64,000 bases of DNA from Rubrivirga sp. SAORIC476 (GCF_002283555.1 NZ_MVOI01000003.1:1352798-1416797); one strand, 5' to 3'; shown: positions 1 through 8,921, numbered from the stretch's first letter. Notes: generated from the letters alone by a model not told the origin. A program made the numbers and translations.

Positions 1-1877
1 ACCTCGTGGAGTACCGCGGCGAACTGTACTTCACCGTCACCGGCGCGGACGGCAACCGCGAGGTGTGGGTCTCGAACGGGACTGCCGAGGGCACCGCGCC
101 GCTCCTCGTCGGCCCCCGACCGTCCGCACCCAACCTGTTCGTCCGAACCCACGGGCGGCTGTACTTCTCGGGCCTCGTGGGCTCGCGGCAAAACACCTAC
201 GTCACCGACGGCCACGACATCCGCTTGCTACTTGAGGACGTCGTGCCGCAGCGACGGCTGGAGTCGACGACCACGCCCGCGCTCCTCCTGCGCGGGACGC
301 TGGACGATGCCCCCGCGATCCTGGGCAACTGCCGCCGCGACGGCTCGGGCGGACCGATCTGTGCCGCGGGCCCCTTCGCCACCACGTCGGGCGCCATTCA
401 GCTTACCGAGGACGCCACCCAGCTGTTCTTCCGCGCCAGCAGCGACGGCGACCTCTACAAGTCGTTCGGCAACGAGACCTCGACGGAGTCCATCCTGGGC
501 GGCCAGTTGGGCGAGGACCTCGAGCAGCCGTCCGCGCCGATGGCCACGTCGGACCGCGTCTTCTTCAGCTGCCGGTGGACGCAGGGCGGCATCGACCGCG
601 GCCGGGAGATGTGCACGAGCCAGGGCTTGGCCGGCCAGGCGAGCCTCGCGGCCGACATCCGCCCGGGCCAGCCGTCCTCCAGCCCCGTGCTCCTCGGCGT
701 CTATGGCGACCGCGTCTACTTCCGCGCGCGGACCGACGACAGCCCCACGCGCGACGTGGTGTTCCGCACGACGGACGCGGGCACCGTCGAGCGCCTGAGC
801 GACCCCGGCGGGGTCGAGCCGGACTTCGGCTTCAACGTCCGATTCTTTGAGCTTCGGGGCGAGGTCTACTACAGCGGGTTCACGTCCGCGGGCGGCGCCC
901 GCGTCTGGCGCGACGGCGAGGTGGTGGCCTCGCTCCCGGACCTCCGCAACGGACACTCGGACGGGGAGACGGCCTACTTCGTCGGGCGGGAAGCCAGCAG
1001 CGACCCCTTCCAGATCTACACCTTCGACGGCACCACCCTCCAGGCCGTCGCCGACGTGCCGCCCGAGGGGTTCACCTTCAGCCACCCGACGCCCTACAAC
1101 GGGGGCCTGGTCTACTCCAACGGCGACAACCTCTACAGCTACGACGTGCGGCCGCGCGCCGCGCGCCGGACCGTGGCTGATGCACCAGCCGGAGGCGTCG
1201 TGTTCGAGGTGTTCGCGGGCGAGACGGCTCAGCCGGCTAGGTTCGTCCCGACGGCGGGCGTGGCGGCGGGCCAGCTCCGCGTCTCCCGTCTGTCGGCGGC
1301 TCGGGAGTCGATCCCTGCCCCCAACCCGTCGCTCCTCCCGCTGGACGGGTACTACCACCTCGGCGTCGACCCTGGGCTGGAGGGCCTGCGCGGGGACCTG
1401 ACGCTCGCGTACACCGCAGCGGACCTCGCCGAGGCGGGCGCGGACGCCGCCGGGCTGGGCGTCTGGCAGTGGAGCGTCGACGGTCAGGACTGGGTCGCCC
1501 GGCCGGTCACGGCCCGCGCCGACGGCACGGTCACCGTCTCCGACGTCACGCCAGTCGACTTCTTCGTGCTCGGCTCCGACCAGCCGGTCTCCGCTACCGA
1601 CCGCCCTCGGGCCGACGGCTCCGTGCTGCACGCGCCCGCGCCCAACCCCACATCCGGGCGCAGCGTCGTCCGCTACGACCTCGCCGTCGCGGGGCCGGTT
1701 CGCCTGACGGTCCACGACCTGTTGGGACGCGAGGTGGCCGTCGTCGCCGAGGGTCACCACGCCGCGGGGGCGCACCGGGCCTCGCTGGAGGCGTCCGCGC
1801 TGGCACCGGGCCTCTACCTGCTCCGCCTCGACGCGCCAGACGGCGCACACACGACGCGCCTGACGCTGGCTCGCTGA
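1..1877 (+). CDS. ELWxxDGT-repeat secreted protein with T9SS sorting domain (5' partial)
   Basis: The frame is open from the window edge and no signal peptide is visible, so the true start lies upstream. About 620 residues are present. The first 400 contain repeated blocks of the form LYF-x(n)-(E)VW-x-(S/T)-NGT-x-GT, resembling ELWxxDGT repeats, which pack as beta-propeller-like blades; further degenerate copies begin with FFRAS, VFFSC, VYFRA and VYYSG. The last 80 residues (from about 540) form a T9SS type A C-terminal domain: a PAPNPTSG motif, VRLTVHDLLGREV, then APGLYLLRL and a basic end. By family knowledge such proteins cross the outer membrane through the type IX system and are surface-attached or released. 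The gene is convergent with the hydrolase that follows. Its ligand or substrate cannot be told. Confidence 0.8.
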   Translation, partial: LVEYRGELYFTVTGADGNREVWVSNGTAEGTAPLLVGPRPSAPNLFVRTHGRLYFSGLVGSRQNTYVTDGHDIRLLLEDVVPQRRLESTTTPALLLRGTLDDAPAILGNCRRDGSGGPICAAGPFATTSGAIQLTEDATQLFFRASSDGDLYKSFGNETSTESILGGQLGEDLEQPSAPMATSDRVFFSCRWTQGGIDRGREMCTSQGLAGQASLAADIRPGQPSSSPVLLGVYGDRVYFRARTDDSPTRDVVFRTTDAGTVERLSDPGGVEPDFGFNVRFFELRGEVYYSGFTSAGGARVWRDGEVVASLPDLRNGHSDGETAYFVGREASSDPFQIYTFDGTTLQAVADVPPEGFTFSHPTPYNGGLVYSNGDNLYSYDVRPRAARRTVADAPAGGVVFEVFAGETAQPARFVPTAGVAAGQLRVSRLSAARESIPAPNPSLLPLDGYYHLGVDPGLEGLRGDLTLAYTAADLAEAGADAAGLGVWQWSVDGQDWVARPVTARADGTVTVSDVTPVDFFVLGSDQPVSATDRPRADGSVLHAPAPNPTSGRSVVRYDLAVAGPVRLTVHDLLGREVAVVAEGHHAAGAHRASLEASALAPGLYLLRLDAPDGAHTTRLTLAR

Positions 1878-1884
1878 CCCCGCA

Positions 1885-1899
1885 CGGCCCCCGAGGCCG
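1885..1899. terminator. Small hairpin between convergent genes
   Basis: CGGCC and GGCCG pair around a five-base loop in the 24-base gap between two convergent stops. There is no T-run, so this is a possible bidirectional stem terminator only. Confidence 0.3.
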
Positions 1900-1901
1900 G
1901 T

Positions 1902-2768
1902 CTACCCGGTCCGGACGAGGGCGAGGAACGACGCGTAGACGCCCTGGAAGTCGGGGTCGAAGGGCACCCGGTTGTGGCCCGCATCCGCGAACACCGCCAG
2001 CCGCTTGCGACCCGGTGGCAGAGGGGACGCCGCGTACAGGTCCTCGCTCATCCACGCCGGGATGCGGGCGTCGAGCGCGCCCGCCAGGATCAGCAGCGGC
2101 TCGGTGATCTCGCGGACCGGGCCGAGGCTGCCCTCATCGGCCAGCGCGGGGTCCACCGACAGGCGCACGAACGGCCGGAGGATGGGGTAGAAGTCGTAGC
2201 GCGAGCGGACGTACGCCGCGGTCGTCGTGGCCGAGTTCTCCAGCACGACCCCACCCGCCTCGCGGTGCGCGCCGACGTGACTGGCGAGGAAGCTCCCCAG
2301 CGAGTGACCGTGGACGACGACGCGCTCGGCTCCGACCTCGGCCGCGACGGCGTCGAACACGGCCAGCGCATCGGCCTTGAGCGCGTCCACCGACGCGGTG
2401 CCTTCGCTGCGCCCGTGACCCCGGTGGTCGACCAGCACCACGTCGGCACCGGTGCGGAGGAGCGGGATCAGTTTCTTCATCCCGAGGGCCGACATCCGAA
2501 ACCCGTTGCCGCCGAAGTAGAGGATCGTCAGCCGGTCGGCGCCCGACGGCGCGTGGCGGACGCGGAGGCCGTAGAGCGTCGTCCCGTCGGGCGTGCGGAC
2601 GGGGAGCGCCTCGACGGTCGCGCCCGGCACCTCACGAGCGACCGCAGCCGGGTCGATGGCGAGGCCGCCCGCCTCGGCGTCGCGGCGGGGGTGCAGCACG
2701 TGGTCCGGCCCGACGACGTACGTCACGCAGCCGGTGAGCCAGACGGAGAGCAGCAGCAGCACGCGCAT
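1902..2768 (-). CDS. Alpha/beta hydrolase lipoprotein
   Basis: A 288-residue protein with a short lipoprotein signal (MRVLLLLSVWLTGC, lipid-modified Cys at 14), so probably anchored in the periplasm or outer membrane. It has the alpha/beta hydrolase order: an oxyanion-type loop YFGGNGF, the nucleophile elbow GHSLGS, an acidic residue in GALDARIP and a C-terminal His in DAGHNRVP. It resembles the YfhR/BEM46-like serine hydrolase group; the substrate is unknown. The ATG lies four bases after a TAGGCTGG box, which would give a nearly leaderless mRNA. It is convergent with the upstream cargo gene and divergent from the antiporter. Confidence 0.82.
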   Translation of the reverse strand: MRVLLLLSVWLTGCVTYVVGPDHVLHPRRDAEAGGLAIDPAAVAREVPGATVEALPVRTPDGTTLYGLRVRHAPSGADRLTILYFGGNGFRMSALGMKKLIPLLRTGADVVLVDHRGHGRSEGTASVDALKADALAVFDAVAAEVGAERVVVHGHSLGSFLASHVGAHREAGGVVLENSATTTAAYVRSRYDFYPILRPFVRLSVDPALADEGSLGPVREITEPLLILAGALDARIPAWMSEDLYAASPLPPGRKRLAVFADAGHNRVPFDPDFQGVYASFLALVRTG

Positions 2769-2772
2769 GGCG

Positions 2773-2780
2773 CCAGCCTA
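2773..2780 (-). promoter_or_regulatory. Putative -7 promoter element TAGGCTGG
   Basis: Read on the minus strand, TAGGCTGG is followed by four bases and then the ATG of the lipoprotein hydrolase. It fits a relaxed Bacteroidota -7 element (TAnnTTTG) and predicts a start site at or within the ATG. No -33 element was identified. Confidence 0.4.
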
Positions 2781-2879
2781 CAGACGCGGCACCGTGGGTG
2801 CCTGGGGCAGATGCACTAGGTGCCGGCCCGCCTCGGCCCCGCGGCCGAGACGCTCGGGCCGGAACGGCCTCCCTCACGG

Positions 2880-2888
2880 TAGGTTGAC
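2880..2888 (+). promoter_or_regulatory. Putative -7 promoter element TAGGTTGAC
   Basis: TAGGTTG lies 22 bases before the GTG start of the antiporter gene, in the spacer between divergent genes. It matches the recurrent TAnnTTnG pattern seen before many genes in this window. Confidence 0.45.
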
Positions 2889-2909
2889 GCCCGCCCTTCC
2901 CCTTGCTCC

Positions 2910-5435
2910 GTGGACTTCCTGCCCGTCCCGACCCTCCCGGTCACCGACCCCGTTCTCATCGTGGCCATCACGATGGGCATCCTGCTGGTCGGCCCGCTGC
3001 TGTTCGAGCGGTTCCGGATCCCTGGCCTCGTCGGGCTGATCGCGCTCGGCGCTGTCGCCGGGCCGAGCGTGACGGGCCTGCTGGAGCGCGACGCCACGTT
3101 CGTGCTGCTGGGCACGCTGGGGCTGCTCTACCTCATGTTCATGGCGGGCGTAACGCTAGACCTCGCCGAGTTCGCCCGCCAGCGGACGCGGGCGCTGGCC
3201 TTCGGGGCGCTCTCGTTCGCCCTGCCGATGAGCCTGGCGCTGCTGCTCGCCCCCGGCATCCTGGGCTACTCGATCCCCGCGGCGGCGTTGCTGGGCAGCA
3301 TCGTCGGGAGCCACACGCTGCTGGCGCTGCCGCTGGCCGGGCGGCTGGGCGTGTCGAAAAACCGTGCGCTCGTGATCGCGACCGGCGCGACGCTGGTCAC
3401 CGACCTGCTGTCGCTCGTCGTGCTGGCCGTCGTGCAGGGCATCACGAGCGGCGAGGCCGACGCCGAGTTCTGGCTGCTGTTCTTCGCCAAGGACATCGTC
3501 TGGGCGCTGGCCGTGCTGTGGCTTCTGCCGAAAGCCGCGCGGGCCTTCTTCCGCCGCGTCCGCCGCGAGGACGACGCCGCGTTCGCGTTCCTGCTCGCGA
3601 TGGTGTTCCTGGCCGCGTGGACGGCGTCGCTGGCCGGGCTGGCCCCCATCATCGGCGCGTTCCTGGCGGGCATCGCGCTCAACCGGCTGATCCCGAAGAT
3701 GAGCCCGCTCATGACGCGGCTCCGGTTCGTCGGAGACGCGGTCTTCATCCCCTTCTTCCTCGTCTCGGTAGGCCTGCTGGTGGACGTGTCGGTGCTCGGC
3801 TCGCCGGTCGTGTGGGGGCTGGCGCTCGGGTTCACGACGCTGGTCCTCGTGGGCAAGGGCGGCGCGGCGTTCCTCGGCATCCCCCTGTTCGGCTTCACGC
3901 GCAACGAGGCCGGGACCGTCGCCGGGCTGACGTTCCCGCAGGCCGCCGCGACGCTGGCGGTGACGCTGATCGGGTTCGACATCGGCCTGTTCAGCCAGAC
4001 GGTCGTCAATGCGGTCGTGCTGGTGATCGTGCTGACGTGCCTGATCGGGCCGAGCCTCGTGCAGGCGTTCGGGCGGAAGGTGGCGCTCGCGGAGTCCGAC
4101 CGGCCGTACGAGCCCGCCTCGGCGCCCGAGCGGATCATCGTGCCGCTGTCGAACCCGGAGACGGCCGAGGACCTGATGGAGCTGGCGCTGCTGCTGCGGA
4201 GCCCGGCGAGCGAGGAGCCCGTGTTTCCCATCGCGGTGGCGCGCGGCGGCCCGGACGAGGCGGCCCACGTGGCCGACGCCGAGCGGCTCATGGAGCGCGC
4301 CGTGCTCCACGCCACCGCTGCGAGCGTGCCCGTCTCCCCGACCGTCCGCATCGACGACAACCCGGTCCGGGGGATCGTGCGGGCGGCGCGCGAGCTGCGG
4401 GCCTCCGAGATCGTGGCGGGGTGGAACGGGCAGCGGACGCCCGGCGCGCTCGTGTTCGGGCACATCATCGACGGAGTGCTGGCGGAGAGCCGGGCGATGG
4501 CGATCGTGGCGCGGCTGGCAGCGCCGCTCGCCGCCGCCGAGCGGCTCGTGGTGCTGGTGCCGCCGCAGATGTACCGCGAGATCGGCTTCGCACGGGCCGT
4601 GCGCGTGCTCAAGGTGCTCGCCGCGCAGAAGGGCCTGCGCCTCCACCTGCTCGTGCCCGAGGCCGAGGCCGCCGAGGTCGAGGGCCGCTTCGCGGCGGCC
4701 CGCCCCGAGGCCCCGCTGGTCGTCACGTCCGTGGACGCCTGGTCCGTCCGCGCGCTCGACGACCTCGCTCAGACGGGTGACGTGCTCGTGCTGATCGGCG
4801 TCCGGCGCGGCACCGTCGCGTGGCGGCCCGCGCTTCAACGCCTGCCCCGCGTGCTCGCGCGCCGCTTCCCAGACCTCGACCTGCTCTCGATCACCCTCTC
4901 GGAGGCCGAGGTGGTCCCGATCCTGGCCGACGCGGTGGACGGGGACGGCCACAACGACCTCGACATCCCGGACACGCACGTCACGCTGGACCTCGTCCCG
5001 GACGCCCCCGAGCCGCTCCTCCGGCGCATCCTCCTGGGCGGCTTCCCGGACGCCCCCCGCACCGCCGCCGCCCTCGCCGCCCACCTCGCCGACGACGACT
5101 CGGACGACGCCCCGGAGATCATGCCCGGGGTCGTGTTCTACCACGCCCATGTGACGGAGGTGGACACGCCCCAGACGTTCATCGGCGTCTGTCCGAAGGG
5201 CGCGCGGATCCCGCATGCCGGGCAGCCCGCGCGCGTCCTGCTCGTCCTGCTGGCGCCGGTGGACATGGAGCCCGACGCCTACCTCCGCCAGCTCGCCGTG
5301 ACCGCCCAGCTCGTCCGCTCCGACGAGACGGTCGAAGCCCTCGTCGAGGCGGACACGCCCGAGGCCGCCGCCGCCATCCTGCTCGGCACCCTCCGCGACG
5401 ACCTCGACCCGGGCGCCGAGGACGCCGACGGCTGA
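2910..5435 (+). CDS. CPA2-type cation/proton antiporter fused to USP and PTS-EIIA-like domains
   Basis: An 841-residue membrane protein starting at GTG. Residues 1 to about 395 hold roughly a dozen membrane segments of the Na+/H+ exchanger (CPA2/KefB-like) family, with family-like stretches GSIVGSHTLLALPLAGRLG and GLAPIIGAFLAGIALN. Residues about 405-535 look like a universal stress protein domain and 545-690 like a second, weaker one. Residues about 690-830 resemble a PTS EIIA type-2 domain: a His in VVFYHAH, FIGVCPKGARIPHAG, a hydrophobic LLVLLAPVDMEP strand and a helical end. The transport domain should exchange a monovalent cation for protons at the inner membrane and the cytoplasmic tail should regulate it. 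The transport and USP assignments are firm; the EIIA call rests on the pattern and spacing only. Confidence 0.85.
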   Translation: MDFLPVPTLPVTDPVLIVAITMGILLVGPLLFERFRIPGLVGLIALGAVAGPSVTGLLERDATFVLLGTLGLLYLMFMAGVTLDLAEFARQRTRALAFGALSFALPMSLALLLAPGILGYSIPAAALLGSIVGSHTLLALPLAGRLGVSKNRALVIATGATLVTDLLSLVVLAVVQGITSGEADAEFWLLFFAKDIVWALAVLWLLPKAARAFFRRVRREDDAAFAFLLAMVFLAAWTASLAGLAPIIGAFLAGIALNRLIPKMSPLMTRLRFVGDAVFIPFFLVSVGLLVDVSVLGSPVVWGLALGFTTLVLVGKGGAAFLGIPLFGFTRNEAGTVAGLTFPQAAATLAVTLIGFDIGLFSQTVVNAVVLVIVLTCLIGPSLVQAFGRKVALAESDRPYEPASAPERIIVPLSNPETAEDLMELALLLRSPASEEPVFPIAVARGGPDEAAHVADAERLMERAVLHATAASVPVSPTVRIDDNPVRGIVRAARELRASEIVAGWNGQRTPGALVFGHIIDGVLAESRAMAIVARLAAPLAAAERLVVLVPPQMYREIGFARAVRVLKVLAAQKGLRLHLLVPEAEAAEVEGRFAAARPEAPLVVTSVDAWSVRALDDLAQTGDVLVLIGVRRGTVAWRPALQRLPRVLARRFPDLDLLSITLSEAEVVPILADAVDGDGHNDLDIPDTHVTLDLVPDAPEPLLRRILLGGFPDAPRTAAALAAHLADDDSDDAPEIMPGVVFYHAHVTEVDTPQTFIGVCPKGARIPHAGQPARVLLVLLAPVDMEPDAYLRQLAVTAQLVRSDETVEALVEADTPEAAAAILLGTLRDDLDPGAEDADG

Positions 5436-5660
5436 CGGGGACGCCCAGGGAAGGCGGCGCTCCCGACCGGCGCACCGTCACCACCAAAAATACTTGTCAC
5501 AACAGGGAACGGGTCACACGCCTCCTTGTGGAAGCTCCGGCGCACGGCTCGGCAAGACTCCGTGGAGCCGGTCAAGTCGGCGCCCAGATCTCCGATACCT
5601 GCGTAACTCTGCTCCATCTCGACGCGTCCTTCCGACGCGCCCTGCCTGCCCCTCCGACCG
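5436..5660. other. Non-coding spacer with an AT-rich island
   Basis: A 225-base spacer between the antiporter and a tiny membrane gene. It contains an AT-rich patch at about 5481-5505, rare in this GC-rich DNA. On the minus strand, 5492 to 5485 reads TATTTTTG, an exact match to TAnnTTTG pointing back into the antiporter 3' end. A short hairpin (GCGTC / GACGC) lies near 5621-5635. No RNA family was recognised. Confidence 0.4.
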
Positions 5661-5807
5661 ATGCCCCCGCCGTCCGAAGCCCCCTACGAGATCGTCCCCG
5701 CCGGCCCGCAGCTGCGGTCGGTCGCGTGGCCGCAGGTGCTGTTCGTGGTCTTGGCGACGGTGATCGGGCTGCTGCCCCTCGGGCTGGCACTGCTGCTGGC
5801 GGTGTAG
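5661..5807 (+). CDS. Small single-pass membrane protein (48 aa)
   Basis: A short ATG-started frame of 48 residues. It has a Pro-rich N-terminus (MPPPSEAPYE) of about 24 residues, then one long hydrophobic segment from VLFVVLATVIGLLP to the end, giving a tail-anchored type of protein. The reading frame is open only over this length and the stop lies 52 bases before the VOC gene, on the same strand. The residue pattern (polar head, one clean membrane helix) argues for a real product. Nothing identifies a function. Confidence 0.55.
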   Translation: MPPPSEAPYEIVPAGPQLRSVAWPQVLFVVLATVIGLLPLGLALLLAV

Positions 5808-5859
5808 CGAAACCGCGTCGGGCGCATCCGGTCCGAGGAGTCCTCTTCTCGCCGACCTC

Positions 5860-6366
5860 ATGCCCGCCCGCCTCGGCCACCTCCGCCTCGACGTCGCCGA
5901 CCTGGATGCCCAGGTCCAGTTCTACACCGCGGCGCTGGGCCTCACCGTCCGCGAGCGCGCGACGGACGACACGAGCCACTACGCCTTCCTGACGGACGCC
6001 CAGCCGATCCCGGGCGGCGTCGATGTCGACGGAGAGCCGGTCGGGATGCACCACCGGCTCGTGTTGCGCCAGGCCCGCGACGGGTCGGCCCCCGACCGCT
6101 CCGGCCCGCTGGACCACTTCGCCTTCGAGGTCGACGACGAGGCCGAGCTGCTCGCGTTCGTGGAGCGGCTCCGTGAGATGGGCACCGAGGTGGACCTGCA
6201 GGACGCGCAGATCGCGTGGCAGGGCTACTTCCGCGACCCCGAGGGCAACCGGTTGGAGGTTTACTGCGACCGCCGCACCCGTCTCGACGGCGACCCACTC
6301 TGGCAGGGACGGCAGCACGACCTGGACGAGGCCCGGCTCCGCGAAACGGCGGGACCTCCTCGATAA
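5860..6366 (+). CDS. VOC-family protein (glyoxalase / extradiol dioxygenase fold)
   Basis: A 168-residue single-domain protein of the vicinal oxygen chelate superfamily. It opens with the first beta-alpha-beta unit (GHLRLDVADLDAQVQFYTAALG, given here as its key residues His7, Phe21 and Tyr22). The second unit starts at LDHFAFEV and ends in FRDPEGNRLEVYCD. The metal ligands expected for the family are present: His7, the His of LDHFAF and the Glu of LEVYCD. The C-terminal half is most like catechol 2,3-dioxygenase relatives. The substrate cannot be told. Start chosen at the ATG closest to the domain. It is convergent with the glycosyltransferase. Confidence 0.8.
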   Translation: MPARLGHLRLDVADLDAQVQFYTAALGLTVRERATDDTSHYAFLTDAQPIPGGVDVDGEPVGMHHRLVLRQARDGSAPDRSGPLDHFAFEVDDEAELLAFVERLREMGTEVDLQDAQIAWQGYFRDPEGNRLEVYCDRRTRLDGDPLWQGRQHDLDEARLRETAGPPR

Positions 6367-6387
6367 CGGCAGGGGCGCATTGCGGCC

Positions 6388-7116
6388 CTACTGCGGCTCC
6401 TTCGGCTCCTCACCCTCCTTCCAGTAGCCCCAGCTGGACTCGCGGACGCGGTCGTCGCCGACGCCGGTGAACAGCATCAGGGGGCGGATCCAGCCGTGGA
6501 GGGTCTTCTTGAGGCGGCCCTGCTCCAGACGGCGGTGGTCCCGCTCGTAGACCTTGAGCCCGCCCGCGAACGGCACCTTCCAGCCCGCCTTGCGGACCGT
6601 CCACAGCGCGTAGATGTCCTCGTTGGCCGTCAGCGCGAAGTCGAAGCCGCCCGCGTCCAGGAGCGCCTTGCGGCGGAAGAGCATGTTCGAACCCGAGCCC
6701 GCCGGGACGGTGAGCCACGACATCACGCGGATGCCGAGCGAGAAGAGCTTGTAGTAGGTCTTGTAGTCGTCGTCGGCCGAGAGCTTCGCCCCCTGCACCG
6801 CGCCCACGGTCGGCCCGAGGTCGAGGGCCTGCCAGGCATCCCAGTAGCCGTCGCCGAACGACATGTCGGCGTCGGTGAAGAGGACCCACTCGGTCGTGGC
6901 GCGCTCCAGGCCGTGCTGGCGGGCCTCGGGGATGGTGCTCTGCTCCTCGATGACCACCGCGTCCGGCCGGGCCGCGCGGATGCGGTCCCGCGTGTCGTCG
7001 GTGCTGGCGTCCACCACGACGAGCGCGACGCGCGGGTCGATGGTGTCCAGGAACGGGCCGATGTTGGCCGCCTCGTTCTTGGTGGGGACGACGACGGTGA
7101 GGTCGGAGAGCTTCAC
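6388..7116 (-). CDS. GT2-family glycosyltransferase
   Basis: A 242-residue GT-A fold glycosyltransferase. It begins with LTVVVPTKNEAANI, has VVVDASTDDT, the metal-binding DAD motif in LFTDADMSF, and the downstream acidic pair in LTANEDIYALW. The GTG start directly before KLSDL is chosen because the family fold begins there; longer upstream frames run antisense through the neighbouring peptidase. It likely transfers a nucleotide-activated sugar to a lipid or glycan at the cytoplasmic face. There is no polysaccharide cluster next to it. It lies 32 bases downstream of the M49-like gene on the same strand. Confidence 0.83.
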   Translation of the reverse strand: MKLSDLTVVVPTKNEAANIGPFLDTIDPRVALVVVDASTDDTRDRIRAARPDAVVIEEQSTIPEARQHGLERATTEWVLFTDADMSFGDGYWDAWQALDLGPTVGAVQGAKLSADDDYKTYYKLFSLGIRVMSWLTVPAGSGSNMLFRRKALLDAGGFDFALTANEDIYALWTVRKAGWKVPFAGGLKVYERDHRRLEQGRLKKTLHGWIRPLMLFTGVGDDRVRESSWGYWKEGEEPKEPQ

Positions 7117-7148
7117 GGGGGACGTGGGACGAGGGGCGAGAGGGCGGC

Positions 7149-8864
7149 CTAGCGGGTCGCAGGGGGGAGCGGCGCGGCGGGCTCCAGGCCCAGGACCGCC
7201 TCGCCCTGCTCGTAGACGATGTCGACGGGGATGCCCGCCTCGGCGACGCGGTCGAGCGAGGCGGCCAGTTCCGGCGAGGTGCGGCCGTACTGGCGGACGA
7301 ACGCGTCCACGGCGTCGTAGTCGCCGTCGCCCTGGAGCGTCAGGATCTGGCGGGCGAGGGCCTCGACGGCCGGGCCCATCTGCTCCGGCACGACGCGCCA
7401 GACCGGACCGTCGGGCGTCGACTCGGAGACGATGGCGCCGCGCTCCTGGAAGTAGTTGAAGCGGACCAGGTTGGCCCGCCCGTGCGCCGACGACGCGCCG
7501 AAGCGAATCGACCGGAAGACGGACGCCATGAACGTCACGTAGTGCTCCTCCAGCGTCGCCTCGGCCCACTCGCCGCGGTCGATGAGCTGCTGGACCATGT
7601 AGAGGCCCAGGACGTCCGCCTTGCCCTCCTCCAGCGCGCTCGCCCGGTCCTGCAGCGCCTCGCGGACGGTGCCGCTGCCGGAGATCGTGTTCTTGATGCC
7701 CAGCCCGTGCGCCACCTCGTGGAACATGGTGTTGCCGAAGAAGGCGTCGAACGTCACCAGCGCCTGCTGATCCTCGGGGAGGAGCGTCTCCGCGATGGGC
7801 ACCAGGATGCGGTCGAACTTGGCCTGCATCGCGTTCTTGAGCTGGAGCCGCCGCGAGCCCTTCGCCAGCTGCACCGCCTCGTCGTTGGGCAGGTTGATGG
7901 CGATGGTCTTGGAGCCCACGTTGGCGTCGCCAGACACGAACACCACGTCGTAAGCCCCGAGGTCGGCGTCGGAGCCCGGCGTCTCGGCCTTGTAGACGCT
8001 GTCGACCGGCAGGCCGCGCTGGAGTTCAGGGAGGAGCGACGCGTAGGCGCGGAGGCGCTCGCTCCACGCCTGGTCCTTGACCAGCACGTAGGCCTCGTGC
8101 GACGCCTTGAAGCCCATCAGCTGGTCCTCGTACGTCTCGATGGGCCCGATCACGATGTCGAGCGGGTTGTCGCGCATGTCCATCCACGCCAGGTCGCTCG
8201 CCTGGTAGTCGTCGGTGAGGAGCGCGTCGGCGCGGAGGCGGAGGTAGGTCGCCAGGCCGGGGTCCTGCGCGAGGTCGGCGGCGGCGCGGAGGTGGGCCGC
8301 GGCGCGGCCGTGCGCGTCGGCGAACGCCTCGTGGTACGGGATGCCGACGAGCTGATTGCCCTCGCGGCGGACGAGCGTGTAGAGGCTCGTCAGGTTGTTC
8401 TCCGGGTAGAGGTCCGCCGCAGCGAGGAGGTCGTCCTTGGTGAGGTCGGCTGGGTAGAAGTTGGCCCCGAGCGGCTTCTCGCTGACGCCCGGCAGGAACG
8501 GCGTGTTGCCGTCGATGCGGTCCCAGGGCCCCTTGTTGATGGTGACGTAGCGCCGGGCCGGCTCGCTCAGGCCCGCGAGCAGCGAGTCGCGGTCGCCGTA
8601 GGCCTGCATCCAGTACACGTCGTCCATCGCGCGGGCCGCGGCGATCAGGTGCGGCAGCATGGCGCGCGTCGAGTCGCTCAGGCCCGACAGGTCGGCCTCC
8701 AGGCGGACGGTCGTGTACTGGCCAAGCAGCGCCAGCAGCGTCGAGTCCTCGGGCGAGACGGCGTCCAGGCCGTCGGTGGTGGCGGTCGGCGAAACACCGT
8801 CTGTCTCCTCGGCGAACTGGCAGGCGCCGAGCGCGAGGAGCGCGAGGACGAGGAGCGGTTTCAT
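7149..8864 (-). CDS. M49-like zinc metallopeptidase lipoprotein
   Basis: A 571-residue protein with a lipoprotein signal (MKPLLVLALLALGAC, Cys15). The zinc site is HEVAHG, with a downstream acidic motif EEGKADVLG about 45 residues later. This is the arrangement of bacterial dipeptidyl-peptidase III-related (M49) proteins, though here as HExxH rather than the HExxxH of classical DPP III. It likely cleaves peptides in the periplasm or at the cell surface. The ATG directly before KPLL is preferred over an ATG 27 bases upstream because it starts a clean signal peptide. It is divergent from clpX, with a candidate promoter at 8888-8895. Confidence 0.78.
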   Translation of the reverse strand: MKPLLVLALLALGACQFAEETDGVSPTATTDGLDAVSPEDSTLLALLGQYTTVRLEADLSGLSDSTRAMLPHLIAAARAMDDVYWMQAYGDRDSLLAGLSEPARRYVTINKGPWDRIDGNTPFLPGVSEKPLGANFYPADLTKDDLLAAADLYPENNLTSLYTLVRREGNQLVGIPYHEAFADAHGRAAAHLRAAADLAQDPGLATYLRLRADALLTDDYQASDLAWMDMRDNPLDIVIGPIETYEDQLMGFKASHEAYVLVKDQAWSERLRAYASLLPELQRGLPVDSVYKAETPGSDADLGAYDVVFVSGDANVGSKTIAINLPNDEAVQLAKGSRRLQLKNAMQAKFDRILVPIAETLLPEDQQALVTFDAFFGNTMFHEVAHGLGIKNTISGSGTVREALQDRASALEEGKADVLGLYMVQQLIDRGEWAEATLEEHYVTFMASVFRSIRFGASSAHGRANLVRFNYFQERGAIVSESTPDGPVWRVVPEQMGPAVEALARQILTLQGDGDYDAVDAFVRQYGRTSPELAASLDRVAEAGIPVDIVYEQGEAVLGLEPAAPLPPATR

Positions 8865-8887
8865 GGGCGGTCGAGGAGCGCGGTCGG

Positions 8888-8895
8888 CCAAGATA
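8888..8895 (-). promoter_or_regulatory. Putative -7 promoter element TATCTTGG
   Basis: On the minus strand TATCTTGG lies 23 bases before the ATG of the M49-like lipoprotein. It fits the recurrent TAnnTTnG pattern. Confidence 0.45.
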
Positions 8896-8921
8896 GCGGC
8901 CTGGCGTCTGGGGTCCGTTCA

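Noticed and set aside
5508-5660. Possible riboswitch in the spacer before the 48-residue gene.
   Set aside because: Some stems can be drawn, but no conserved core of a riboswitch class that I know could be found.
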